Positions 23,827 to 31,117 of a stretch of 37,792 nt of DNA are shown here, piece after piece (within the stretch, counting starts at the first letter, position 1; the number at the start of each line of letters is the position of its first letter). The DNA is from an uncultured Gammaproteobacteria bacterium (GTDB taxonomy: Bacteria; Pseudomonadota; Gammaproteobacteria; Arenicellales; JAANXG01). The notes beneath the pieces were generated by a model. It ran no database searches. It saw only the letters and a program-made list of their open reading frames with translations, and was not told the origin of the DNA. The translations under genes were made by a program, and so were the position numbers. The DNA lies in contig CAMYIN010000120.1 of assembly GCA_947258495.1 (NCBI GenBank), positions 1-37,792 of the forward strand. The letters are read 5' to 3'.

Positions 23827-25989
23827 ATGCGCCGACTTAGCCCTCTCTCAGTCGCGGGGTCCGTAGTCCTCCTGTTCCTTGCTATGGTCGTAGTCGCGCA
23901 TAAACAGCCGATATTCGCTGCCGGCACAGCACAAGAAGACTCAGCACCTCATCGCATTTCTCTTACCCAGGCATACGATTTACACGGCATTATTGAATAC
24001 ACCGCTTTGGAAGAGGGAGAAGTGCGCGTCCGCATACAGGGTCGCGCTGACGCCTATTTCGTTTTGCCCTTTGCCCGCCGGGTAAAAAACGAAAAATTAG
24101 AACTACGCTTCCGGCGCCTGGAAAAGGTACGCTACATCAGCATTTACTTCGGCTTGGCGGGCGAACCGTTTTACGAGTCACGGAGCGCCGTGATAAGTAC
24201 CGCCGTGCCGGGTAGCCGAAGTGCAAGCCACTCGTACCACGTGCGCCTGCCGGATGGCGATTACGACCGCATCCGACTCTCTCTTAAAAGCCGGGATGAG
24301 TACGGCGACGCTATCTTAGAGTCGATTACGGTGACGCCGTTGGAGCTGCACGACCGCGCGCGCTGGGTTTACGCGATCGCATTGGGGTCGGCATTTCTGC
24401 TCCTCCTGCCTGGGGCCTTGCTCTACGTGGTTTTACACGGTTCGCGGTCGTACGGCACGGATTTCCGGGTTTCCCTCTTTGCGTATTCGCTGCTTTTTTA
24501 CGTGGTGCATTACGTCTTGCTGATCGGCGCTCTCAAAGTGAGCAGTGCCCACGCCCATGTCGTCGTCGTTCTTGGGTGCGTAAGCGCGGTGGCCGTATTG
24601 GTTACGATCGTTCAGCGAAAATCCGATTGGCCTCGCTTTGCTGAATTGGTTCGCGATTCCTGGCAGGAACTTACGGCTTTTGTAGCATTGCTGCTGATGG
24701 TGTCCTTTGCGCTTACCTACGATGCCAATTTACCGCTGGAAAATCTCTTCTACACGGATATTTCGGGACCTAAAACATTCGGTGCATTTCGAGCCCACGA
24801 CAACGTCTTCCAATACTTGAATGGAATCTCCATCGCCAACGATGAGCCGTTTGAAAAATATTACGGTAATCACCAGCTGATCTACGGCGTCGAAGACCGG
24901 GAGATCTTGCCGGGCGTGGTGTACGCAGTGTTCCGCGCGTTATTGAGCCCGTTGTCTCCCATGCTGGAGAAATCGTATCTGGTGTATACCTTGCTCGGCA
25001 TTGTCATGAACCTAATGATCGTGTTTCCGGCAGCCGCAATCGCGAGGCGTTATCTCGGTATCAATAACACGCTGCCGTTTCTTCTCTTGTTCAGCGTAAA
25101 TGCCTTTGTGCTCGGAAATTACTTCATCACCTGGTTCAAACTCACCGCCGGCGCGCTCTTCCTGAGCGGCCTGTTTTGCATGCTCGAGGAACGCTCCGCG
25201 CTGCGTGGCTGGTTCAAGTCCGGGCTGTTTTTCGGATTGGCGGCAAACATGCACGCCGGCAGCGCCCTCGGGTTGCCGCTCTTTGTACTCTGGGGCCTGA
25301 TGCGCCGTTTACGACACGCAGGCCGTGTCTCAATGCGGGCAGTACTGGCACCGGTAGTGTTCGTCATTGTGTTCGCCGTAGTCATCGCGCCCTGGGCTAT
25401 CGTGAAACGGGTTTATCTCAACGAAAATCACACGCTTATCAAGACGCACTTTCTCGGTGGTTACTCGTCGCCGGAAGGCCTGGGTGCTTCGGCCCGTCTA
25501 TTTTTCGACAGCGTTACCCTGCAGGAGCAGGCCTCGGAACGTCTTGGCCGACTGAAAGACGCAGGGCGGGCGGTGGAGATCGGAGAACTGTATCGTGTCT
25601 ACGTCGAACAGGGCTTCAAGCCGTTCTTGCATCGGTGGGATCAACTGGAGTTCACCCATATTGCCATCCTGCTTTACCCGATGTTTCTGTTCGTGCTCTT
25701 CGGTTGGATCTACCGCAAGGCGTGGCCCGTGGGCGCTATGGGCAACGGGACGGTCGACAACCACACCAGCCGCACTATGCTGACATTGTCTATGCTGACG
25801 ATGATAATCCTGGCGTTGGCGCACTACGGCAGGCACGCCCCCGATATCACCTATCATCAACCCATGGGTGTGCTCGCCCTGGCGTACATCGTGTTGATCG
25901 GATTTGTCTGGCACGCGAATCGGTTCATTAGAGCCGTTTACTTTGCCTACGTTGCGTTTACGGCGTACCGGCTGGCGGCGTTTTTGTGA
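23827..25989 (+). CDS. Large membrane protein, GT-C glycosyltransferase-like
   Basis: The product is 720 aa from the ATG at 23827; a TTG at 23788 would overlap the previous gene. Residues 7-25 are a signal anchor. Residues about 30-190 form a beta-sandwich-like outer domain (VRVRIQGRADAYFVLPFARR, HSYHVRLPDGDYDRIRL). From about 195 on there are 10 or more membrane helices. Between helices lies an acidic loop LTYDANLPLENLF with a DISGPKT segment, placed like the catalytic Asp loop of GT-C enzymes that use polyprenyl-phosphate sugars. The family was not recognised by name. Adjacency to the HAD-UbiA gene supports, by inference, transfer of a lipid-linked sugar to an envelope glycan. Confidence 0.6.
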   Translation: MRRLSPLSVAGSVVLLFLAMVVVAHKQPIFAAGTAQEDSAPHRISLTQAYDLHGIIEYTALEEGEVRVRIQGRADAYFVLPFARRVKNEKLELRFRRLEKVRYISIYFGLAGEPFYESRSAVISTAVPGSRSASHSYHVRLPDGDYDRIRLSLKSRDEYGDAILESITVTPLELHDRARWVYAIALGSAFLLLLPGALLYVVLHGSRSYGTDFRVSLFAYSLLFYVVHYVLLIGALKVSSAHAHVVVVLGCVSAVAVLVTIVQRKSDWPRFAELVRDSWQELTAFVALLLMVSFALTYDANLPLENLFYTDISGPKTFGAFRAHDNVFQYLNGISIANDEPFEKYYGNHQLIYGVEDREILPGVVYAVFRALLSPLSPMLEKSYLVYTLLGIVMNLMIVFPAAAIARRYLGINNTLPFLLLFSVNAFVLGNYFITWFKLTAGALFLSGLFCMLEERSALRGWFKSGLFFGLAANMHAGSALGLPLFVLWGLMRRLRHAGRVSMRAVLAPVVFVIVFAVVIAPWAIVKRVYLNENHTLIKTHFLGGYSSPEGLGASARLFFDSVTLQEQASERLGRLKDAGRAVEIGELYRVYVEQGFKPFLHRWDQLEFTHIAILLYPMFLFVLFGWIYRKAWPVGAMGNGTVDNHTSRTMLTLSMLTMIILALAHYGRHAPDITYHQPMGVLALAYIVLIGFVWHANRFIRAVYFAYVAFTAYRLAAFL

Positions 25990-26406
25990 AGCCGGACACA
26001 AGCGCCGCGAGCGGACGTTTCTCGTGTGATCACGCAAACTAATTTCGTAGCCCAATATAAATTTCTTCCAAACTGGCTCCGCGCAACAAATGTGATAGAA
26101 ACGACCCTAAAATGGCTATAGTTTCAAGCGCAACGTAGCTGTGCCAAGTGCCATCTGGCACGAGCGATTGCCAAGCAGCGGCGCACGCGGGGGAAGGAAA
26201 AGTCACGGTTAAACGAGGCCAATTATCCCTCATGACGCGGCTTAAGCACTACGTGTAGGACACCATTAATTCAACCGCCAATCTGGATTTTTGAATAGTG
26301 CCAAGTGGGCGATCTGATTGACCAATGTCAATGAAATTTCGGACAAGCACCTTAGAATTTTCCATGTATAACAAACAGGTTTTTCAGCCAAAAGAGGCAA
26401 ACAGCT
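25990..26406. other. Intergenic region upstream of the superoxide dismutase gene
   Basis: The 417 bases are AT-richer than the flanks. A 64-codon minus-strand frame at 26039-26233 has no family resemblance or ribosome-binding site and was not called. TATAAC at 26367-26372 could be a -10 for the downstream gene, but no matching -35 is seen. Confidence 0.45.
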
Positions 26407-27015
26407 ATGACTACACCATGTCCGAAGAAGGGTGCCGACTTTATCTTGAAGTTGGTCGTGACTACTTGTGCATTCATCGTTACCTCGTCTGCATATGCAG
26501 CAGGTCTCAGGGCGACCGCGGATATTAAAGGTTGTACCGATCCAAAGATATCCGGAACAGCGGTATTAACGGAACAAGAATCCAATGAAGGCATCAAGGT
26601 GGTTACGGTTGAAATGAGTACGCAAGGATTGAGCGATGGTAGGCACGCGGTCCATATCCATCAAATCGGTGCCTGTGAGCCTTGCGGTGCGGCAAAGGGC
26701 CATCACGATCCTGGTCCATTTGGTCAGACGCGCCCAGACAGCGCGCAAACCCAGACCCCGGCGACAGATATCAATCATCCTTTCCACATGGGCGACTTGG
26801 TCAATTTAGCAGTGCGTGATGGTAAAGGGACCATGAAAACTACGACGACTCGGGTCACGTTGTCATCGGGAAGGCTTACGCTGTTTGATACAGATGGGAG
26901 TGCATTCATCATTCATACGAACGAAGATACATACTGTGACCAGGAGACGGAGTTAAAAAAGGGCTGCGCTGGGGGCGCGCGCGATGCCTGCGGGATTATT
27001 CGGCTAGCAAAATAG
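26407..27015 (+). CDS. Exported Cu/Zn superoxide dismutase-like protein
   Basis: The product is 202 aa with an AGAGG ribosome-binding site. A signal peptide ends near SAYA|AG (residues 11-31). The copper and zinc ligands of SodC are recognisable: His83 and His85 in HAVHIHQIGAC, His100 in GHHDPGPF, His127 and Asp130 in HPFHMGDL, and His170 in FIIHTNED. The disulfide pair is Cys90 and Cys195, and Arg192 sits in GGARDACGII. It would convert superoxide to peroxide in the periplasm. Extra Cys (CEPC, Cys177, Cys187) and the HQIGAC and HPFHM segments make it a divergent member of the family. It stands alone in the variable region, so acquisition by transfer is plausible. Confidence 0.88.
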   Translation: MTTPCPKKGADFILKLVVTTCAFIVTSSAYAAGLRATADIKGCTDPKISGTAVLTEQESNEGIKVVTVEMSTQGLSDGRHAVHIHQIGACEPCGAAKGHHDPGPFGQTRPDSAQTQTPATDINHPFHMGDLVNLAVRDGKGTMKTTTTRVTLSSGRLTLFDTDGSAFIIHTNEDTYCDQETELKKGCAGGARDACGIIRLAK

Positions 27016-27119
27016 CGATATCCAACATCCAAGAGACAGAACCGACACATATCCAGTGAAATATCAATAACGGGATCACGGCTTACATTTCGATCTCTCC
27101 GTGGAACACCTGTTAGAAA

Positions 27120-27193
27120 ACGTCTGGAACATTTCCGGTACCGGACGTTTGAAATTATGTTTTTTGGTGCTCGAAGGGTCGGATATGGCCGGT
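27120..27193 (+). repeat. Intergenic repeat, left module, copy 1
   Basis: This segment is related to 29925-29999. Both begin with an 8-bp stem and a 13-base loop: ACGTCTGG / CCGGACGT here, ACGTCCGG / CCGGACGT there. They then share GAAAT, a CTCGAA segment and GGATATGGC. The stem is kept through a G-U pair. Confidence 0.6.
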
Positions 27194-27226
27194 CAGAGGC
27201 TAGCCGAATTCAATCGGAATTTTTTC

Positions 27227-27240
27227 AGTGCGAAAGCACT
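27227..27240 (+). other. Small hairpin with GAAA tetraloop
   Basis: AGTGC-GAAA-GCACT is a perfect 5-bp stem closed by a GNRA tetraloop. It lies directly left of the large inverted repeat at 27242-27359. Confidence 0.5.
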
Positions 27241-27241
27241 T

Positions 27242-27359
27242 CTTCGTTTCTGATCGTTAAGGGTTGTTAGACGCCTGCCCACGCACCGGCTTGCCATACA
27301 TTGCAAGCTCAATCTTGGGCAGGCGTCTAACAATCCTTAACGGTAACTGCCGAACGAAG
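27242..27359. repeat. Large inverted-repeat structure of 118 bp
   Basis: Two 27-base arms (27255-27281 and 27316-27342) are complementary except at one position. They flank a 34-base loop that holds its own 6-bp stem (GCTTGC / GCAAGC). Outside, a second pair CTTCGTT / AACGAAG adds a further 7-bp arm. The shape fits a MITE, a decayed insertion-element end pair or a structured RNA. No transposase gene lies inside. Confidence 0.85.
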
Positions 27360-27488
27360 CCAGAAACAAAGATCCTGCGATCCCATTCGCGTCGACTCGG
27401 CGTACGTAACCACCCCACGTGTTGCGCAATATCACAACCCATGAGCCGATTGACTTTTTCTGACCACGCGGTCCACGACGACTAGATA

Positions 27489-27510
27489 ATTATAGCGATT
27501 TTGCTATAAT
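27489..27510. promoter_or_regulatory. Operator-like inverted repeat before HigB-like toxin
   Basis: ATTATAGC and GCTATAAT form a perfect 8-bp inverted repeat spaced by six bases and ending directly at the ATG at 27511. The right arm also contains TATAAT. This is the layout of an autoregulated HigBA-type toxin-antitoxin operator and promoter. Confidence 0.65.
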
Positions 27511-27831
27511 ATGATTATGGCTTGGTCGGCGGAGACGCTCAACGAAGGTGTCGATAGGGAACTCGAAGCGATACCGGCCGACACGCGGGCGCGTTTCGTG
27601 CGAATCGTTCAGCTCATCGAAACCGTGGGATTACCACGTGTGAGCCTGCCACCCAGATTTGGGTCATTACCGCGTTTTTTGAGGTACCGCGGAAGATCAA
27701 TTGGTCCTGATGAACGTCCGGTATACTGCCTAAGACATTCGGGTGAATTGCAAGATCAAGTCAAACCTGAATATCTTGGCTCTAAGCTAAAGTCACAATT
27801 TATACCGCTAACGTTCCATGCTATCTATTAG
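27511..27831 (+). pseudogene. HigB-like (Gp49) toxin, truncated and fused to unrelated sequence
   Basis: The first 45-50 residues follow the phage-Gp49/HigB toxin family (MAWSAETLNEGVDRELEAIPAD, then RARFVRIVQLIETVGLPRV). The rest of the toxin, including the GKLWEMR and later catalytic strands, is replaced by unrelated sequence from about 27655, the last part of which is the repeat module at 27737-27804. The frame remains open to 27831 by chance. The start may be ATG 27511 or ATG 27517. The cognate antitoxin does not follow it; a HigA-like fragment sits on the opposite strand just downstream. Confidence 0.7.
27737..27804 (+). repeat. Intergenic repeat, right module, copy 1
   Basis: The 68 bases align without gaps to 30118-30185 with 16 mismatches (about 76 % identity). 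Mismatches do not cluster at third codon positions in the open frame, which argues against coding conservation. Confidence 0.8.
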
Positions 27832-27971
27832 AGCGCGACGTCTAACAGCGCCTTGGGGTTCTTGTGCGCAATCGCCAATAGCATACGAGCGGGGCCCGAG
27901 GGAACGCGACGCCCTTGCTCCCATTCTTGAAGTATTCGCACAGAAACGCCCAGTAAACGCGCAAATTCCGA
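27828..27971 (-). pseudogene. HigA/XRE-type antitoxin fragment
   Basis: On the minus strand the frame reads EFARLLGVSVRILQEWEQG, then RRVPSGPARMLLAIAHKNPKALL, which is the C-terminal helix-turn-helix half of an XRE/HigA-type antitoxin. Directly upstream an in-frame TAA (27972-27974) interrupts the place where the N-terminal helices should be. No start codon or ribosome-binding site is found. It is convergent with the truncated toxin, and the two stops overlap. Confidence 0.75.
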
Positions 27972-28180
27972 TTACGAATGTGAACACACATCCACCATAC
28001 GTCAGAGACGGATAGCTGTCCAGCTAGATAGTCGGAACTGGTGATAATGTAATCAACAGTTTTCCGGCACCTCGGAACAAGCCTCCCCCGCCAATCCGAG
28101 CCCGCAGAAACTGCGGTGGGCCTCGGCGAAGTGACGTTTTGTGTTACATTCGCTCTTTACGATGCTTCCGATGTCACTCC
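27972..28180. other. Non-coding spacer before serine hydrolase
   Basis: About 210 bases without supported features. The TTG-initiated frame from 28139 runs into the serine hydrolase gene but its first 14 codons have no support. Confidence 0.4.
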
Positions 28181-29539
28181 ATGTATTTGTCCGCTAGTTC
28201 AGCCACGACGGAGGCGCCCCACTCCTCTTACTTGTGCGCCAGGCTCTCGGCGGTGTTCTGCCACCGAGCACGAGCGGCGCAGCTCGCGGCGTGCGTGGCG
28301 ATTGCGTGGGCAAGCGATGTCGCTGGGTACTCTCTGAGCGTCATCCGGCAGAGTTTCCCGACTATCGTCTCGGAGACCTCGGCTTCGACCGCCTCGATCT
28401 CTCCCGGCGCCGAATTCCAGTGGAAGCGTTTGCCTCCCGCGGAACGGGGCATGGACGCGGCGAGGCTCACGGCAATGAAGGAGGAGCTTGCGCGGCGCGG
28501 GACGAAGGCCCTACTGGTCATCCGGGATGACGCGATTTTGCTGGAATGGTACGCGCCCGGTCACAGCGCGAAGGCGCAACACTACACGGCGTCGCTCGCC
28601 AAGTCGTTGGGCGGCATGTCGCTCATCGTGGCGATGAACGATGGGCTGATACGACCGGACGATCCCGCTCACCGATTCATACCGGAGTGGAGAGATGACC
28701 CGGTGCGGCGGAAGATCACGGTTCGGCAGCTCGCGACGTACAGCGCGGGCATCGAGGACGCCAGTTCGCCCGATGGTTCAAAGAGCCTCAACGATCTGGA
28801 TGGCTGGAAGGGCGAGTTCTGGCGCGGCCGCTCTCTGGGGCGCGGTGGGTCGGTGTGGGCGGAGCGCAATCCGTTCACGATCTCGCTACGGGAAGCGCCG
28901 ATCGTCTTTGAGCCAGGGACGGATTTCGGGTACTCCAATCCGGGTATGGCGGTGCTCGCGCTGGCGGTGACTGCGGCGATCGAGGGTACGCGACACGAGG
29001 ACGTTCGGACTCTGCTGCGGGAGCGGATCATGAGACCGATCGGTGTCGAAGACGGGGACTGGAGCATCGGTTACGGTCGGACGTACATGGTCTACGGTTT
29101 GCCCGTCGTCAAGTGGGGAGGCGGAGGGATCACGGCCCGGGCGTTGGCGCGCGTCGGGCGCCTGTTGCTGCGCAAGGGCGACTGGGAGGGCGAGCAGCTG
29201 ATCGCGCCCAGGTGGGTAGAGCTGGCCCTCAGGCATGGCGGCACTCCGCTGCCGGAGCGCTCCCCGAACAACCCGTATCCGACGCCGGCGATGGTGTGGT
29301 ACAACAATGAGCACGGCGCGTGGAAGGGCGTGCCCCGCGACGCGTTCGCCGGGGCGGGCGCGGGGAATCAACACCTGATGGTCATACCGAGCCTCGAGCT
29401 GATCGTCGTCCGGAACGGTGCCACCATCGAACAGGAGAGCCGAGGCGAAGCACTCTGGGGCGGAGCGTATCGCTATCTGATCAGGCCGGTGGTCGCGGCA
29501 GTCACGGATCGGGCGGCGGTCGAAAGCGAGAAACTCTGA
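28181..29539 (+). CDS. Beta-lactamase-fold serine hydrolase
   Basis: The family contains class C beta-lactamase-like esterases and D-peptidases. The SxxK nucleophile motif is in YTASLAKSLGG (Ser and Lys about residues 138 and 141 from this start), the Tyr motif is LATYSAG, and a late Gly-rich segment (FAGAGAGNQHLMVIPS) takes the place of KTG. The start is uncertain: ATG 28181 has no ribosome-binding site, GTG 28253 would give a signal-like N-terminus, and the conserved part begins near residue 80. Sequence is very GC-rich compared with its AT-richer flanks, and no neighbour is related, so transfer is plausible. The natural substrate cannot be inferred. Confidence 0.8.
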   Translation: MYLSASSATTEAPHSSYLCARLSAVFCHRARAAQLAACVAIAWASDVAGYSLSVIRQSFPTIVSETSASTASISPGAEFQWKRLPPAERGMDAARLTAMKEELARRGTKALLVIRDDAILLEWYAPGHSAKAQHYTASLAKSLGGMSLIVAMNDGLIRPDDPAHRFIPEWRDDPVRRKITVRQLATYSAGIEDASSPDGSKSLNDLDGWKGEFWRGRSLGRGGSVWAERNPFTISLREAPIVFEPGTDFGYSNPGMAVLALAVTAAIEGTRHEDVRTLLRERIMRPIGVEDGDWSIGYGRTYMVYGLPVVKWGGGGITARALARVGRLLLRKGDWEGEQLIAPRWVELALRHGGTPLPERSPNNPYPTPAMVWYNNEHGAWKGVPRDAFAGAGAGNQHLMVIPSLELIVVRNGATIEQESRGEALWGGAYRYLIRPVVAAVTDRAAVESEKL

Positions 29540-30189
29540 GGCCCTCGCCGGAGCCACCGACCGACGCAGTGGTCAGGATGCCAAACGCCTACTGCAGTGA
29601 TTAGCCACCTTGCTAAATTGCTCGTTGCAGGCGAGTCCCACCTTCGAATCCAAACGTTCCATAACGAGCACTGAACTTGGTTGGACTGATTGGGCGATGA
29701 TGTCCCCAATGCCGCGACCTTTGACGTACTCAACACGTGGTCGGGCCGGAGGGAGTAGAGCAGTGCGATTGGAAGCTATGTGGCTTCGGTCCCGCTCAAA
29801 TGGTCACAACCTCAATGAAAAACCGTGCTTTCAGTAGCAGGGTATGTTTATGCCCCAACTTCACTTACAACCCATCTTACTCTGCGCCGTACGTACAACT
29901 GTAAGTGGAAGACCGGAAAGAACGACGTCCGGAATACCTGCAGCACCGGACGTTAGAAATGAAATTATTGTTTACTCGAATAGCCGGATATGGCTGTAAT
30001 CGGCAGATTGCAGCGCAACACCGTGCGCCTATTCTTTCGATATGATCAATGACGGCAACGAAGTATTGAGCAGAACGGTAGTCGGCTTTGTTGAATGTCC
30101 AGTTTCGCACCCTGTATATTCGGGTGATTTGCAAGCTCCAGTTAGACCTGAATTTTCTATAGGTAAGCTGAAGTAACAATTTGTACAAT
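29540..30189. other. Gene-free stretch with intergenic repeat copy 2
   Basis: The 650 bases after the serine hydrolase hold no supported gene. The right 260 bases form the second copy of the diverged intergenic repeat (29925-30185). The left 380 bases show only short unsupported frames. Confidence 0.55.
29925..30185 (+). repeat. Intergenic repeat copy 2 (both modules close together)
   Basis: The left module (29925-29999) matches 27120-27193 and the right module (30118-30185) matches 27737-27804. Here they are about 120 bases apart, against about 540 bases in copy 1, so this may be the less interrupted form. The left stem is a perfect 8-bp pair (29925-29932 with 29946-29953). The right end touches the sufE stop. 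Confidence 0.7.
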
Positions 30190-30663
30190 TTAGTCGCTCA
30201 GTCGGAGACTCCGGGCGGGCTCATGCTCCGCGGGTGTGTGCGCGCAGGCACGTGCCGCTTCCTTGATCTTTTCCACCATCGCGTACACCCCGACGTGGCG
30301 GGTCGGGCTCAGATGATCGTACAGCCCGAGCGCGTCGAAGATAGAGTCCGCGTCCGTCGTCAAGATGTCGTGCGCGGAATGTCCCGAATACGCGGCCACC
30401 AGCAAGGCTGCGAGCCCCTTCACCGTGCTGTTGTCGCTGTCGCCGTAGACCCGCAGCACCGAAGCGTCAGAGGGATCGGGCCGCACCACCAGCCAGACGT
30501 TGCTCATGCATCCCTGGACGCGGTTACCCTCGCTCTTGTCGTGCGTATTCATCGCTGGAAGGTGCTCACCCAGTTCTACGAGAAAACGGTAGCGTTCCTC
30601 CCACTCGCCCAGAAACTCCAGGGCCTGGGCGATTTCATCCAGTTTGGGCAGGCTTTCGGGCAT
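30190..30663 (-). CDS. sufE: Cysteine desulfuration protein SufE
   Basis: SufE takes persulfide sulfur from a cysteine desulfurase (SufS or CsdA) and passes it to the Fe-S scaffold. The 157-aa chain has the family features: ERYRFLVELGEHLP, then the active-site Cys52 in NRVQGCMSNVWLV, and LAALLVAAYSGHSAHDIL, LYDHLSPTRHVGVYAM. The C-terminal 20 residues are a non-conserved tail. No sufBCDS genes are in the window, so it stands alone. A sigma-70-like promoter lies 27-55 bases upstream of the ATG at 30663. Confidence 0.95.
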   Translation of the reverse strand: MPESLPKLDEIAQALEFLGEWEERYRFLVELGEHLPAMNTHDKSEGNRVQGCMSNVWLVVRPDPSDASVLRVYGDSDNSTVKGLAALLVAAYSGHSAHDILTTDADSIFDALGLYDHLSPTRHVGVYAMVEKIKEAARACAHTPAEHEPARSLRLSD

Positions 30664-30689
30664 GGTGTTGGACGTCTTTTGACCGCTGG

Positions 30690-30718
30690 AGTGTAAAAAA
30701 ACCTAGTAAAATAATCAA
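30690..30718 (-). promoter_or_regulatory. Candidate sigma-70 promoter of sufE
   Basis: On the minus strand TTGATT (30718-30713), a 17-base spacer and TACACT (30695-30690) form a good sigma-70 promoter. The predicted start would be about 20 bases upstream of the sufE ATG. The T-run in the spacer is notable. Confidence 0.55.
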
Positions 30719-30940
30719 GTATAGCTACCGTCCCACGTTGGCGCGCGTCGCCGATGATCGTATGTTGCCGGATCTCAGGTAAACTGGCTGTGGACGCTGG
30801 CTAGCGATGAACAACGATGGAGCTGCGCCGGGCTGCGCGCGTCGCGGTCTGCAAGCCGAGAGGCGCGTCGTACGCAATGCGCTACGGCGCTGCACTTATC
30901 GTCGGTTACTCGCCTCGCTGGCGGTTTTTTTCGTGGAACG

Positions 30941-31091
30941 AAACCCCGCGCGTGAGCACGGGGATGGACGCGATGCCCGCACGCTATCTGCGGGCCACGG
31001 ACGAGGTCGGGTGCGGCTCCGCCGACAGACGGCCGGGTCCGGTATATCCCGGCGTAGTCGGGATGTTTTCGCCGCGCATGAGCGCGGGGAG
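30941..31091 (-). repeat. Dispersed multi-hairpin repeat, copy C (inverted)
   Basis: This copy is the reverse complement of copy B with about 85-90 % identity by eye. H4 is at 30944-30963 and keeps its 8-bp stem by a G-U pair. H3 lost one base. H2 (31047-31065) has one mismatch, and H1 (31070-31090) has a TCAT loop and one end mismatch. It fills the region directly upstream of the fadE ribosome-binding site, so fadE is transcribed out of it. Confidence 0.88.
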
Positions 31092-31117
31092 GTACGATCT
31101 GTGAACGGAGGACCATT

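Noticed and set aside
27255-27342. Integron attC site reading of the large inverted repeat
   Set aside because: GTTAGAC and GTCTAAC are present but in reversed order relative to an attC site, and no cassette array or integrase is near.
29473-29736. An 87-codon minus-strand frame after the serine hydrolase
   Set aside because: It partly overlaps the end of the hydrolase gene antisense and shows no conserved motif.
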